A stretch of 64,000 bases of DNA, from positions 62,001-126,000 of the forward strand of contig NZ_LZLQ01000015.1 in NCBI RefSeq assembly GCF_001673315.1, given 5' to 3'. The stretch's first letter is position 1, and each line of letters begins with the position of its first letter. The notes below the pieces were generated by a model. It worked only from the letters and a program-made list of their open reading frames with translations. It made no database searches and was not told where the DNA came from. Both the position numbers and the translations under genes were made by a program. This stretch comes from Mycobacterium asiaticum (GTDB lineage Bacteria; Actinomycetota; Actinomycetes; Mycobacteriales; Mycobacteriaceae). Below are positions 34,269-42,302 of the stretch, piece by piece.

Positions 34269-34451
34269 ATCGATGCCTCGAAGTGATCGCGGCGGGGCAG
34301 CGATTGGTAGATATGGATCTGCACTGGAGACTAGTGATATTTGTTCAGCGCCCTACCAACTAGCGCCAACCGGCCGTGCTCGTCACAGCTGCTCGTCACG
34401 CACCCCTTCGGAGTTAGCGAATTTTACGGGGCCACCGTGTAGTTGCGGGCC

Positions 34452-34479
34452 GATTTCGCGCATGTGGAATCCCGGGTAT
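34452..34479 (+). promoter_or_regulatory. Candidate SigF-type promoter for the Excalibur gene
   Basis: GATTT (34452-34456), a 17-base spacer, and an exact GGGTAT -10 (34474-34479). The leader to the ATG at 34562 would be about 75 bases, ending in the ribosome-binding site GGGGGAGGA. The -35 differs at one position from GGWWT. It lies in the 293-base gap downstream of the helicase start; nothing else is seen in that gap. Confidence 0.45.
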
Positions 34480-34561
34480 GAGATTCGAGCATTTTGGCAC
34501 GCACGTACCGGTATGTCTCGTACTCTCGCTTCGTCAGCAGCAACGAAGGGGGAGGATCGGC

Positions 34562-34774
34562 ATGACGATCCGCAATTACATTCTGGCGGCCGCAGCGGCC
34601 GTCGCCATCCTGGGCGTAGGCGCGTCCGTGGCACCTGCCGCTCAGGCAGACCCGCCGTACGCCAACTGCAAAGCGGCAGCCAAGGACGGCCGGTACAACA
34701 TTCCGCGTGGCGATTCTGCGTACGGGTCGTGGTTGGATCGAGACAACGACGGGATCGCCTGCGAAAAAAGGTAA
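34562..34774 (+). CDS. Secreted Excalibur calcium-binding domain protein
   Basis: A 70-residue protein with a signal peptide (YILAAAAAVAILGVGASVAPAAQA) and one Excalibur domain: YANCKAAAKDGRYNIPRG followed by WLDRDNDGIACEKR, the DxDxDG calcium loop with its flanking cysteines. The domain occurs on exported proteins of actinobacteria and firmicutes. The ATG at 34562 follows GGGGGAGGATCGGC and is preferred over an upstream ATG at 34478 that would place a non-signal segment first. A strong hairpin ends the transcript 8 bases after the stop. Confidence 0.85.
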   Translation: MTIRNYILAAAAAVAILGVGASVAPAAQADPPYANCKAAAKDGRYNIPRGDSAYGSWLDRDNDGIACEKR

Positions 34775-34781
34775 GCCTGGA

Positions 34782-34816
34782 ACCAGCCCGCCACTGCATA
34801 AGGGTGGCGGGCTGGT
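34782..34816 (+). terminator. Terminator-like hairpin after the Excalibur gene
   Basis: A perfect 13-bp stem: ACCAGCCCGCCAC (34782-34794) pairs with GTGGCGGGCTGGT (34804-34816) around a 9-base loop. No U-run follows, which is usual for mycobacterial intrinsic terminators. Confidence 0.75.
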
Positions 34817-35336
34817 CGCGGATCGGCCGAAACAACTGACGGGCCCTAGCGAAGCACTGCCAGGCTCATGCGAACACAAAATCCGCGCAAAGCCCAGTTC
34901 ACCTACCAAAACTACAGCCGCGGCGCTCGAACTCTCGACCAACTCTTAGGGAGCCCGGCGTTGCCAGTCTTTTCCAACATCTCAAGGCCGTCAATGGTCT
35001 GCTACACCGGTTTTCGGGGGTATATGTGCGAGGGGTAGCGCATCTCGCCGCTCGTTGAGCACGATTCGAAAACCGTTGGTGCATCACAATCTGGTTCGGG
35101 TTGGAGTTGACGATCGAGCATTTCAGGCGCTCCTGCGAGTCCGGGTAGTGCTGATACACCTCGGCCGAAGCGCTTCTTCGAGTGGGCCGGTTCGAACGGT
35201 CGTATAGGCGCCGGCCAGCTCGGGCATGCGTTGCATACTCGCAGCTCATCGACACCGGCCGTCCCAAAGCCCTCGATCACCGCAAGTCAGAGCTGTAGCA
35301 TCCCAGGCACCGTTTGTGCGCTCGGAGGGAGGTTTG
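34817..35336. other. Noncoding stretch before the dual-kinase gene
   Basis: About 520 bases without a supported gene. Short open frames on both strands have poor codon use and no start signals. The ribosome-binding site GAGGGAGG (35325-35332) precedes the kinase GTG at 35337. The region may hold a decayed gene, but nothing recognisable remains. Confidence 0.45.
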
Positions 35337-37952
35337 GTGGGGGCGGAGGCTGCGGGCGAGGACTTCGGGCGCTACCGGCTACTCGAGACGATCCGCTGGG
35401 GTGGCAACGGCACGGTCTATCGGGCCTACGACACAACGATGCGGCGCGAGGTAGCCATTCGGGTGCTTCCTGCAGCAGCGACCGGGGATTCGGAGCAGCA
35501 CAAGAAGATTCGGGATGAGGTCGCCGTCGCGGCCCGGCTGAGCAATCCGAACATCATCCCGATCTACGAGATCGGCGACATCGACGGACGGCTCTACCTG
35601 GCGATGCCAGTCCTTGACGGCATTGATGCCCAGAGCTTGCTCGGCCGGGACGGGCCGATGACTCCACGATTGGCCGTGCGCGTGATCGAGCAGACTGCGG
35701 CGGCCTTGGAAGCCGCCCACAACGCCGGGCTGGTGCACTGCGATGTGAGACCGTCGAACCTGTTCGTCATAGGCGGCGAAGTTGTGTACCTGCTCGATCT
35801 CGGGGTCGCCGCTCACACCTCGTCAGCTACAAACGCCGGGAGTTTGCCCTACCGCGCGCCGGAGCGTTTCGGTCCCGGTCCCGCAGAACCCAGCAGCGAC
35901 ATCTACGCCCTGGCCTGTGTGCTCTATGAATGCCTGACCGGACAGCAGGCCGTTACAGGCGACAGCATCGAACAGTTCGCAACCGCGCACTTAAACCGCG
36001 AGCCGCCCAAGCCCACCGACATCGACCCGGCAATCCCGACCGGATTCGACACCGTAATTGCGCGTGGCATGGCCAAAAAGCCCGAAGACCGCCTTCAATC
36101 CGCCCGCGAATTGGCTTTCGCAGCAAGGGATGCGCTCGCATCCCCTGTCGTCGCGGCGCCAACGCCCGTCGTTGAACAAGAGTTCGGCCGCTACCGTCTT
36201 TTCGAATTGCTCGGCCAGGGCAGCATGGGTTCGGTTTATCGCGCCCACGACACCGAGCTGAACCGCGACGTGGCCGTCAAAGTGCTGCGGCCTGAAATGG
36301 CTACCGAGCCAGGCTATAAGGAGCGGTTTCGCCGCGAAGCCTATGCGGCGGGCCGGCTGGCCAACCCGAACATCATCCCGATTTATGACGCCGGGGAGAT
36401 CGACGGGCGCCTGTACCTGGTGATGCCGATCATCGACGGCATCGACTTGCACACGGTGCTCAGTCGCGATGGACACATGAGCCCGCTCAAGGCGGTCCGG
36501 GTTGTCGAGCAGGCCGCCGCGGCTCTGGATGCTGCTCACAAATCGGGGCTGGTGCATCGTGACGTGAAGCCGTCGAACCTACTGATGGTCGGCGATGACT
36601 TTGTGTACTTGATCGACTTCGGACTGGTGCAGGAAGCGGTCGGAACTCGCTTGACCCGTACCAATCTGAACCCTGGGACTCCGGCGTATATGGCCCCGGA
36701 GCGTTTCAAGCTCGAGACCATCGCCGATGCCCGCGGCGACGTGTACTCACTGGCCTGTGTGCTCTACGAATGTCTGACCGGACAGGTGCCTTTTGTCGGC
36801 GGCGGCGTGGAGGGATTAGCCGCCGCTCATCTGTTCAACGAGGCGCCGAAACCCAGCAGCATCGACCCTGCGATACCCGTCGGTTTCAACGATGTCATCG
36901 CGCGCGGGATGGCCAAGGACCTCAATGAGCGATACCAAACGGCGAATGAACTGGCTGTAGCTGCCCGAGCGGCACTCGACACCGTCTCAGGCGGGGCTGC
37001 GACACAACCCGCTGTTTCTGGGCCAGCCGCCACGTCGCGAGACACCGAGATCACTTCTCCCCCTTCGCTATTACCATCGCGGCGTCATCGTCGCCGTGCC
37101 TTCGCCATCGCGGCGGCTGTGATCGTCGTCGTTGCCGTCGGCACATTCTTCGGCCTCACGAAGTTCCCGATCGATTCGAAGGCGCGGGCTCAGATCGTCT
37201 TGCCTTTCACCGGTCTCGACGGACCCGCAGGCATTTCGGTCAATGCGAAGGGCGATGTCTACATCGCTGACAGTGGCAACAACCGGGTGCTCGAGCTGGC
37301 CGCTGGATCGACTACCCAGACCCCGGTGCCGTTCGCGGGCCTGGATCACCCCGACGACATAACAGTCGACAACGCGGGCAACGTGGTAGTCACCGAACCA
37401 AGGCGGCACCGGGTGCTGGAGCTGACGGCCGGATCGACCAACCCGAATGTCCTGCCGTTCACCGACCTCGGAGAGCCCACGGGCGTGACGGTCAGTTCGC
37501 GCGACCCGCGCGCCGATCGCGCCGTCGTCGTCACCGACGCCACGCACAATCGGGTGCTGGCACTGCGCGCGCAATCCACCGTGCAGACTGAGTTGCCGTT
37601 CGAGAGTTTGGCGGGACCCTCGGCCGTTTCGGTCGGTCGCGACGGTGCCGTCTTCGTCATCGATCGGGACAACGAGCGGGTGCTGAAACTGCCCCGGACG
37701 GCCACGGTTGATACCGTCCTGCCCTATGTGATCGGTCGTCCGGACTGGGTGGCGGTCGGGACCGACGGCAACGTGTACGTGACCGACAGCCGCGGCAACC
37801 GCGTCCTGAAGCTGGTCAAGGAGTCAAGCACGGCAATCACGTTGCCGTTCAACGGACTTAAAAATCCGCAAGGTGTCACCACCGACGCCACCGGCAATGT
37901 CTACGTCGCGGACGCCGGCAATAACCGAGTGCTGAAGCTGCCCCCGAGCTGA
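35337..37952 (+). CDS. Receptor kinase with tandem pseudokinase–kinase and NHL propeller
   Basis: An 871-residue protein with two consecutive PknB-like kinase folds. The first (about 10-270) is degenerate: VAIR in place of VAIK (Arg42), HCDVRPSN in place of HRDVKPSN (134-141) and DLG in place of DFG (154-156). The second (about 283-545) is intact: GQGSMGSVY, Lys315, HRDVKPSN (His407) and DFG (427-429). A linker, one membrane helix (about 587-609, AFAIAAAVIVVVAVGTFFGL) and an extracellular NHL beta-propeller follow, with repeats such as GDVYIADSGNNRVLEL. The NHL part resembles PknD. The start is fixed by GAGGGAGG and the kinase fold; the frame is open 111 bases upstream. The first domain is expected to regulate the second. 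Confidence 0.93.
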   Translation: MGAEAAGEDFGRYRLLETIRWGGNGTVYRAYDTTMRREVAIRVLPAAATGDSEQHKKIRDEVAVAARLSNPNIIPIYEIGDIDGRLYLAMPVLDGIDAQSLLGRDGPMTPRLAVRVIEQTAAALEAAHNAGLVHCDVRPSNLFVIGGEVVYLLDLGVAAHTSSATNAGSLPYRAPERFGPGPAEPSSDIYALACVLYECLTGQQAVTGDSIEQFATAHLNREPPKPTDIDPAIPTGFDTVIARGMAKKPEDRLQSARELAFAARDALASPVVAAPTPVVEQEFGRYRLFELLGQGSMGSVYRAHDTELNRDVAVKVLRPEMATEPGYKERFRREAYAAGRLANPNIIPIYDAGEIDGRLYLVMPIIDGIDLHTVLSRDGHMSPLKAVRVVEQAAAALDAAHKSGLVHRDVKPSNLLMVGDDFVYLIDFGLVQEAVGTRLTRTNLNPGTPAYMAPERFKLETIADARGDVYSLACVLYECLTGQVPFVGGGVEGLAAAHLFNEAPKPSSIDPAIPVGFNDVIARGMAKDLNERYQTANELAVAARAALDTVSGGAATQPAVSGPAATSRDTEITSPPSLLPSRRHRRRAFAIAAAVIVVVAVGTFFGLTKFPIDSKARAQIVLPFTGLDGPAGISVNAKGDVYIADSGNNRVLELAAGSTTQTPVPFAGLDHPDDITVDNAGNVVVTEPRRHRVLELTAGSTNPNVLPFTDLGEPTGVTVSSRDPRADRAVVVTDATHNRVLALRAQSTVQTELPFESLAGPSAVSVGRDGAVFVIDRDNERVLKLPRTATVDTVLPYVIGRPDWVAVGTDGNVYVTDSRGNRVLKLVKESSTAITLPFNGLKNPQGVTTDATGNVYVADAGNNRVLKLPPS

Positions 37953-38096
37953 CGCTCTCAGCATAAGAACACCACTGCGCCTGCGCCGGTTTGTCGGGCA
38001 CCGACAGCGGACGGCGGGTCGCTTGTCCGAAACCGGCAAGCGGTCGAGTCACATTCGCAGCCACCCTGGAGGGTGACGACGAAGGGATCTCACCGA

Positions 38097-38612
38097 ATGA
38101 CTCATAACGAGCCAGTTTGGATGACACGAAAGGCCTATATCGGCCTGCACATGCAGCTTGCAACCCTGCGGGCAGGAGTCGGCGGCGAAGTATCCAAAAG
38201 TGCAAACGGCCGTGACGACGTCGTGGCTGAGCATCACGCATGGCAAGTGCGCATCAACCGGCTTCACGACCTGATAGCCAACGCGATGGTCGGTGAGGAT
38301 CCGCCAGATGACGGGCTTGCCGAACCCGGCATGGTGCTGACGGTCCGCTACGACGACACCGGTGAGACGGAACCGTTTCTGCTGGGCGTGCGTGGAGTCG
38401 AAGATGCCGACATCGAGGTGTATTCACCGCAGTCGCCACTCGGCAGCGCGATCGTCGGAGCTCGCCCAGGCGAGCAGCGACGGTATTGCAACCCCAACGG
38501 TGTCAAGCGGTACGTCACGTTGCTCAGTGCGGCGCCTTATGGGACATATGTGTTGACAAGCAAACCCGACCAACCGGTTTCAGCCCGAAGGCCCAAGTCC
38601 GCCGCGGCGTGA
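38097..38612 (+). CDS. GreA/GreB-like transcription elongation factor-family protein
   Basis: A 171-residue protein. The N-terminal 65 residues resemble the antiparallel coiled coil of Gre factors (MTRKAYIGLHMQLATL ... VVAEHHAWQVRINRLHDLIANA). The C-terminal globular domain carries VLTVRYDDTGETEPFLLG, VYSPQSPLGSAIVGARPGEQ and VKRYVTLLSA, diagnostic of GreA_GreB_C. The coiled-coil tip differs from the GDLKENAEY of canonical GreA, so it may bind RNA polymerase without stimulating cleavage. The ATG at 38097 is chosen because it starts MTHNEPVWMTRKAY; the two preceding in-frame options are less likely. The small gene at 38662 follows on the same strand. Confidence 0.8.
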   Translation: MTHNEPVWMTRKAYIGLHMQLATLRAGVGGEVSKSANGRDDVVAEHHAWQVRINRLHDLIANAMVGEDPPDDGLAEPGMVLTVRYDDTGETEPFLLGVRGVEDADIEVYSPQSPLGSAIVGARPGEQRRYCNPNGVKRYVTLLSAAPYGTYVLTSKPDQPVSARRPKSAAA

Positions 38613-38661
38613 GCACGGGTCTTCCCAGGTATCGACCAAACGGGCAGAGGAGGAGATAGAC

Positions 38662-38850
38662 ATGTCAACAATCACTGAAAACCTGGACATGACAAGCACT
38701 TTCCCGCCGATCCGGGCCGGCCGCGCGAGCAGTAATAGCACCGAGGACATACTCGCGCGTCTTCTCGCACTCCAGCGGTGGGAATCCGAAGGAGGGGCAG
38801 TGCATTCGGCTGCCGAGATCATAGCCGGGGAGCACTCGGGGTGGCGGTGA
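38662..38850 (+). CDS. Small hypothetical protein
   Basis: A 62-residue protein preceded by an unusually strong ribosome-binding site, GGAGGAGA (38649-38656). The sequence (MSTITENLDMTSTFPPIRAGRAS...ILARLLALQRWESEGG) has a flexible N-terminus and an amphipathic helix. No homologue is recognised. It is 49 bases downstream of the Gre-like gene and is probably in the same transcript. Confidence 0.45.
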   Translation: MSTITENLDMTSTFPPIRAGRASSNSTEDILARLLALQRWESEGGAVHSAAEIIAGEHSGWR

Positions 38851-39232
38851 GCAGGAACCTGACCGTTGGCTCTCGCCCGATGTATGGGTGAGTGCCGAGG
38901 ACACCAGTGGACAGCCGTCGCCGCATCCGAGGCGAGCACGGAGGCGGCGATAGGCTCATCGGCAAGGATCAGCCGAAACGGTAGCCGGGCCAAAAGCCCA
39001 GCTCAGGCACCTAGTTGGGCGGGCGAGGCGCGAACCCGCGACCAATGTCATGAGCTCATTTCAGCGACGCCTTGACCTGCACAGATGGTTTTGCAGTTCG
39101 CCGGAAGTCGCATGCCGTGCTCGGTTCGCAGGCGTTAGTCTCATTACGCGGCTTTGCCAGTTCGGGGGCGTGTTCGCGCCGACGCCACCGCGGCGGTGCG
39201 GGAAGACCATAGGAGTTTCGGAGGGCACAAAG
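38851..39232. other. Noncoding stretch before the asparagine synthetase gene
   Basis: About 380 bases without a supported gene. It ends with the ribosome-binding site GGAGGG (39220-39225) ahead of ATG 39233. No clear promoter or riboswitch pattern is seen. Confidence 0.45.
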
Positions 39233-41149
39233 ATGTGCGGAATCTTCGCTGCGATGACCCGCCGTGGCCTTTCACCTGAACGGCGCGATGCCGCACTGAA
39301 ACTTTTGGAGCACCGTGGGCCGGATGGCTCCGGCAGTTGGACATCGCGCGACGGCCGATGGACGCTGGGGCACACGCGGTTGTCAATCATTGGTCTGGAC
39401 AACGGGAGTCAGCCAATGACAAGCCCGGAGGGCACGGTGCATCTAGTCGTCAACGGCGAGTTCTACGGCTACCGCGAAATCCGCGAGCGCCTTCGCGCAG
39501 ACGGGTATCGCTTCTCCACCGCCAGCGACAGCGAGATCGCGCTGCACCTGTATGCGGAGCGGGGCATCCAGGCCGCGGCGGAACTGCGCGGGGAATTCGC
39601 AGTGATCATTGCCGACGAACGCCAACGCGCGATGTATGCGATCCGCGACCGGTTCGGCGTCAAACCCCTGTACTACGCGGCAATCGGTGGCGATGTTTTC
39701 TTTGCGTCGGAGATCAAAGCGCTGTTGGCGTTGGGTGTGCCGGCCACATGGGACCTCGAGGGCGCTACCGGAGGGTTCGGCAGATCTCACGAGAAAACTG
39801 AGTTCGCCGGCATCAGTACGGTTCCCCCGGGTTGCTATGCGATCGCCCGGGATGGCGGCGTTCGCATCTACCCGTACTGGGATTGGGAGATCCCGACTGC
39901 TGATCAGATGCGCACGGACAAGCGAAGCGAGGCCGAGGTCGTCGACGAATTTCGCCAGGCGTTACAGGATGCCGTGCGCGAAAGGCTGGTCGCCGACGTC
40001 GAGGTCGCGTCGTATCTCAGTGGTGGCATCGATTCCTGTGCCGTCCTGGGACTCGCGCAGCAGGAGATGAACCGGCCCATTCGCGCGTTCACTCTCACCT
40101 TCGAGAACCCGCTCTACGACGAGGCAAGCGTCGCTGAAGCGCAGGCGAAACTCGTCGGCGCGACATATCACCCGATACCGATCACTGGACGTGAGATTGC
40201 CGACTCGTTTGCGGACGCGGTCTGGCACGCCGAAACGCAGATGTTCAACGGCCACGGCGTGGCCAAGTATCTACTCAGCCGCGCTGTCAGGGCCGCAGGC
40301 ATCAAAGTGGTGTTCACCGGCGAAGGCGCTGACGAGATGCTGGGCGGGTATCCGTACTACAGAGTCGATGCACTGAACAACGACGCGACATTGAACGCCG
40401 ACGAGAGATCGGCTCTGCTCGATGAAATGCTTGGAGCCAACGCTGCGACTCGCGCGCTGATGATGCCGGATCAAGTCAGCAGTCCTGAGATGCAGGCGGT
40501 CGAGCGCAGGCTCGGTTGGCTTCCGGCAACACTGAATGTCTCCGCCGCGCAGACCAATAGCGTGTCCCCACTGCTTCGTGACGACCTTCCGGATTCGGTT
40601 CGGGGCTACCAGCCGCTGGTGTCCGCGCTGGATCGCTTGCCGATCGCGCAACGAGTCTCCGGACGCGACCACTTGAATCAGATGCTCTACATCAATGCCA
40701 AGACGGTGCTGCCCAATTTCATCCTGAACTATCTCGCCGACCGTATGGAGATGGCTCATTCCATCGAAGGGCGGGTGCCGTTCCTGGACCACCGTGTCGC
40801 CGAGGCCGCGGCTCGTGTGCCGGTAACCATGAAAGTCAAGGGAATTCGTGAAAAACACGTCCTTCGCGAAGCGGCGAAAGACGTGTTGATACCGGAAGTA
40901 TATGACCGCCAGAAGCATCCATTCACGACGCCGCCGACACGCGACCCGCGCGACCCGATGCTGGCTTTCTACCGGGATACGTTTGCCTCACAAGCCGCCA
41001 AGGACCAGCCGATCTACGACATGAACAAGGTCTCCACAGCGCTCGATCAACTGCTCGAGTGCCCGGACGATCAGCGCATAGCTGTCGAGGGCTGCCTGCA
41101 ACGTGTGGCGAGCGTAGTAGTGATGCAGGAACTGTTTTCGATGACGTGA
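39233..41149 (+). CDS. asnB: Asparagine synthetase, glutamine-hydrolysing
   Basis: A 638-residue class II amidotransferase. The N-terminal glutaminase begins MCGIFAAM with the catalytic Cys exposed as residue 2, then LEHRGPDGSGSW, TRLSIIGLDNGSQPM and LVVNGEFYGYRE. The synthetase domain has YLSGGIDSCAVLGLA (ATP pyrophosphatase loop) and VFTGEGADEMLGGYPYYR. It makes Asn from Asp, ATP and Gln, or amidates a related carboxyl group; AsnB paralogues also act in peptide and envelope modification. The start must be 39233, since the Cys must follow the initiator. The frame is open 183 bases upstream. It is not obviously in an operon. Confidence 0.92.
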   Translation: MCGIFAAMTRRGLSPERRDAALKLLEHRGPDGSGSWTSRDGRWTLGHTRLSIIGLDNGSQPMTSPEGTVHLVVNGEFYGYREIRERLRADGYRFSTASDSEIALHLYAERGIQAAAELRGEFAVIIADERQRAMYAIRDRFGVKPLYYAAIGGDVFFASEIKALLALGVPATWDLEGATGGFGRSHEKTEFAGISTVPPGCYAIARDGGVRIYPYWDWEIPTADQMRTDKRSEAEVVDEFRQALQDAVRERLVADVEVASYLSGGIDSCAVLGLAQQEMNRPIRAFTLTFENPLYDEASVAEAQAKLVGATYHPIPITGREIADSFADAVWHAETQMFNGHGVAKYLLSRAVRAAGIKVVFTGEGADEMLGGYPYYRVDALNNDATLNADERSALLDEMLGANAATRALMMPDQVSSPEMQAVERRLGWLPATLNVSAAQTNSVSPLLRDDLPDSVRGYQPLVSALDRLPIAQRVSGRDHLNQMLYINAKTVLPNFILNYLADRMEMAHSIEGRVPFLDHRVAEAAARVPVTMKVKGIREKHVLREAAKDVLIPEVYDRQKHPFTTPPTRDPRDPMLAFYRDTFASQAAKDQPIYDMNKVSTALDQLLECPDDQRIAVEGCLQRVASVVVMQELFSMT

Positions 41150-41192
41150 GGCATGCGGGACTCGCGAACGTCGAAGATCGCCCCCGAGGGCC

Positions 41193-41966
41193 TCAGGCAA
41201 GCATCGGGTCGATCGCCGACCGAGGCACCAGGACCTGCGTGCCCCCGGCTGAGTCGGGCAGCAGCGTGCCCTGATCGAAAAAGAAGATCACCCCGTCATT
41301 GACCACCGCGAAATTCTGGTAGTTGGCGGGGTCGTACAGGGCGGTTTGTGCGATCGGCACCGCCGGTGCTGGCGGGGCGGCGGCCGGGGCCGGCTGTCCC
41401 GGTTGCGCGGGCGGTGCGGCCGGCGGCGGGGCCTGCTGCTTTGTCAATTCCGCCTGGACGATCGGCGCTACGGTCTTCAGCGGATCGTCGACCCGCCACA
41501 ACGGCGCATGTTCCTTGTCGTCCGACTTGGCCGTATAGACGATTTCCTTGCGATAGGTCTGGTCCCAGTTGAATGCCTTGAAGGTCGTCTGCGGTTGCGC
41601 GCCGCCGACGTTTCGGTACACGTTGAACACCACGGCCTGGGTGCCGCGCGGTGGAATCGCCGAGCTGTATTCCGTCGGCTTGATCTTCAGCTCATAGGGC
41701 TTGTCGTGCGGGGCGCCCGACTTCGCCGTGTTCAGGAACGCCTCGCGCGTCTGGGAGATGAACTCGGCGACCGGCTTCTGGTCGGGGTAGTCCAGCGGCA
41801 TGCTTATGTCAACGCTGTACGCGGGGTCGGATAGCTGGATCTCACACATGCTGCCCGTGCTACTGCCCTTGAGGTCCGCGCAGTAATCCTTCGGCGCCGC
41901 CGACGCCGCAGGAGAACCGAAGATGGCCGCAGCCGCAACAAGTACGGTGACGCTGAACAGGCGCAT
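41193..41966 (-). CDS. mpt64: Secreted MPT64-family antigen with Pro/Ala-rich insert
   Basis: A 257-residue secreted protein. A signal peptide (MRLFSVTVLVAAAAIFGSPAASA) precedes KDYCADLKGSSTGSMCEIQLSDPAY, EFISQTREAFLNTAK, IPPRGTQAVVFNVYRNVGG, FKAFNWDQTYRK and NYQNFAVVNDGVIFFFDQG. These correspond block by block to M. tuberculosis MPT64 (Rv1980c). The two early cysteines match its disulfide. Relative to MPT64 (228 residues) there is an extra Ala/Pro stretch of about 30 residues (QQAPPPAAPPAQPGQPAPAA) before the last conserved block. It is exported into the medium; the function is unknown. Confidence 0.9.
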   Translation of the reverse strand: MRLFSVTVLVAAAAIFGSPAASAAPKDYCADLKGSSTGSMCEIQLSDPAYSVDISMPLDYPDQKPVAEFISQTREAFLNTAKSGAPHDKPYELKIKPTEYSSAIPPRGTQAVVFNVYRNVGGAQPQTTFKAFNWDQTYRKEIVYTAKSDDKEHAPLWRVDDPLKTVAPIVQAELTKQQAPPPAAPPAQPGQPAPAAAPPAPAVPIAQTALYDPANYQNFAVVNDGVIFFFDQGTLLPDSAGGTQVLVPRSAIDPMLA

Positions 41967-42302
41967 GAGTAAATCCCTCCGAGCAAACGCGGCAGCCTGC
42001 CGCGGACGCGAGTTTGGCTTGCAGTTTCCTGCTGTGGGGCGCGCGGAGCCCCGCTGCATACCGTAGTCCGAACTCAAGGCGTCGTCATAAACCGCGGGGT
42101 CGCTGACCTCGCAACGTCGCAGCCGCCCACGCCGGCCCCGGCGCGAGTAGCGTCGAATTGGACGGTTCCGCATCGGCGCCATGGGTGTGATGCGGAACAC
42201 AGCAAAGACCTGAGCGACCGGTGTGAGCGCTGGAGCCTAAAGCTCCCCTTCGACCATGGTTACGGCCCACAGCGGCGGCGGGTTTGCGCGATGGGAGGTT
42301 CG
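41967..42302. other. Divergent intergenic region, mpt64 homologue / ATP-grasp gene
   Basis: About 336 bases that must hold two divergent promoters. The ribosome-binding site GGGAGG (42293-42298) precedes GTG 42303. No confident -10/-35 pair or repeat was identified. Confidence 0.45.

Noticed and set aside
34899..35267. 122-codon minus-strand frame in the gap before the dual-kinase gene
   Set aside because: Unusual, Arg/Cys-rich composition, no ribosome-binding site and no recognisable domain. It may be residue of a lost gene but cannot be supported.
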